From Desulfobacteraceae bacterium (lineage in GTDB: Bacteria; Desulfobacterota; Desulfobacteria; Desulfobacterales; Desulfobacteraceae), in the NCBI GenBank assembly GCA_015486915.1, contig WFQS01000464.1, forward strand, positions 1 to 6,954: DNA of 6,954 bases, written 5' to 3'. A program made the position numbers and the translations under genes. Positions 6,719-6,954 of the stretch are shown here, in pieces (within the stretch, counting starts at the first letter, position 1; every line of letters starts with the position of its first letter). The notes below the pieces were generated by a model. The model saw only the letters and a program-made list of their open reading frames with translations. It did not search any database and was not told where the DNA came from.

Positions 6719-6724
6719 CTCCTC
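6719..6724 (-). promoter_or_regulatory. Ribosome binding site of the selenoprotein gene
   Basis: GAGGAG on the - strand sits 8 nt before the ATG at 6710-6708. It selects this start over upstream in-frame codons as far as 6794, whose translation would be Lys-rich and unlike the family N-terminus. Confidence 0.8.
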
Positions 6725-6802
6725 GTGTTAATGGATTAATTGTATTTATGCGCCATTCTTTTTTTTTATGTAATTTTTTTGTGCGGTAACTCATTTTGTT
6801 AT

Positions 6803-6843
6803 ATGAAACTTCTTCAAAGCACCTTTATTTATTAGAGTTTCAT
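6803..6843. repeat. 8-bp perfect inverted repeat upstream of the selenoprotein gene
   Basis: ATGAAACT (6803-6810) and AGTTTCAT (6836-6843) are exact reverse complements separated by 25 bp. In RNA this would be an AT-rich stem in the leader; in DNA the spacing puts the arms on roughly the same helix face (33 bp centre to centre, about three turns). No known family of site is recognised. Confidence 0.45.
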
Positions 6844-6852
6844 TTTTTGTTG

Positions 6853-6895
6853 TGAGGCCATTTAAGAGCCACCAGCCCGGCCTCATGGCCGTTAT
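6853..6895. repeat. Dispersed intergenic repeat, copy 2, with internal hairpin
   Basis: Bases 6873-6895 match copy 1 (3137-3159) at 21 of 23 positions. This copy also carries TGAGGCC (6853-6859), a perfect 7-bp complement of GGCCTCA (6879-6885), giving a stem-loop, and the GGCC-TCAT-GGCC palindrome at 6879-6890. On the - strand one frame reads GHEAGLVALKWPHNKK then stop, and another gives a 31-codon frame from 6886 to 6791; neither has a ribosome binding site. I read it as a non-coding mobile-type or structural repeat. Confidence 0.6.
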
Positions 6896-6932
6896 TTAAA
6901 GCACTTTCCTCCTTTCAAAATTATTTGTTTCT

Positions 6933-6950
6933 GTCCAAATGGACGCATTT
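6933..6950. repeat. Operator-like overlapping palindromes at the window edge
   Basis: GTCCA-AA-TGGAC (6933-6944) is a perfect 5-bp-arm palindrome, and AAATG-GACG-CATTT (6937-6950) is a second one overlapping it. Such compact symmetry suits a dimeric repressor site, or a hairpin. It lies about 225 bp upstream of the selenoprotein start, so it may belong to a gene beyond the edge. Confidence 0.3.
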
Positions 6951-6954
6951 AATA

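Larger units (their letters stand above)
6711..6954. other. Non-coding upstream region of the selenoprotein gene
   Basis: No supportable gene in 244 bp. On the - strand, TTGAAA (6918-6913) and AATAAC (6896-6891), 16 bp apart, form a weak sigma-70-like pair that would give a leader of about 170 nt; no better pair was found closer to the gene. The region carries two inverted repeats and one copy of the dispersed repeat, listed separately. Whether a divergent or upstream gene starts beyond 6954 cannot be seen. Confidence 0.5.

Noticed and set aside
6576..6794. Separate 72-residue protein ending at the TGA
   Set aside because: Its C-terminal 44 residues are the N-terminus of the selenoprotein, and the GAGGAG site supports the ATG at 6710; the upstream extension is Lys-rich and family-unlike.
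6791..6886. 31-codon - strand frame upstream of the selenoprotein
   Set aside because: It starts inside the dispersed repeat, has no adjacent ribosome binding site and no recognisable protein features.
6901..6914. Strong ribosome-binding-like AAGGAGG on the - strand (6914-6908)
   Set aside because: The following GTG (6903-6901) opens only two codons before TAA, and the next ATG is too far away (6886) to use it.

Overview
The window reads as chromosomal DNA of an anaerobic, moderately AT-rich bacterium. My best guess is a sulfate reducer of the Desulfobacterales (Desulfobacteraceae-like). The reasons are the acyl-CoA metabolism genes, a UGA-containing flavoprotein with a nearby bacterial SECIS-like hairpin, a CGGC-type cysteine-rich small protein, and a short dispersed intergenic repeat that feels familiar from that group. 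The placement is inference; no rRNA or marker gene is present.

Left part (1-3197, + strand): a three-gene cluster, probably an operon entered part-way through its first gene. It encodes a phosphotransferase of the APH/ACAD10-ACAD11 type (5' end missing), an AMP-forming acyl-CoA synthetase, and a DHRS4-like short-chain dehydrogenase/reductase. An AT-rich hairpin terminator (3161-3197) follows. Together the genes suggest activation of a carboxylic acid to its CoA thioester, redox change at a carbonyl or hydroxyl, and phosphorylation of a hydroxyacyl-CoA, similar in parts list to the levulinate/4-hydroxyacid (lva) route.

Middle (3241-4667, + strand): a two-gene ABC transporter of the FetA/FetB (YbbL/YbbM, UPF0014) type. 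The genes overlap by 13 bp and are translationally coupled. The E. coli homologue is linked to iron export. A 289-bp intergenic stretch follows, with one hairpin and a possible promoter.

Right part (4957-6710): a small Cys-rich CGGC-like protein on + faces, across a shared bidirectional terminator (5322-5358), a flavin-dependent pyridine-nucleotide disulfide oxidoreductase on -. That reductase is the highlight. Its reading frame is interrupted only by one in-frame TGA (6578-6576, - strand), exactly where NADH oxidase/CoA-disulfide reductase relatives carry the catalytic cysteine. A SECIS-like hairpin with a GGUCU apical loop lies 21 nt downstream. It is best read as one 450-residue selenoprotein (Sec45), not as two genes or a pseudogene.

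Right edge (6711-6954): no convincing gene. It holds the reductase's ribosome binding site, inverted repeats, and a second copy of the repeat seen at 3137-3159.
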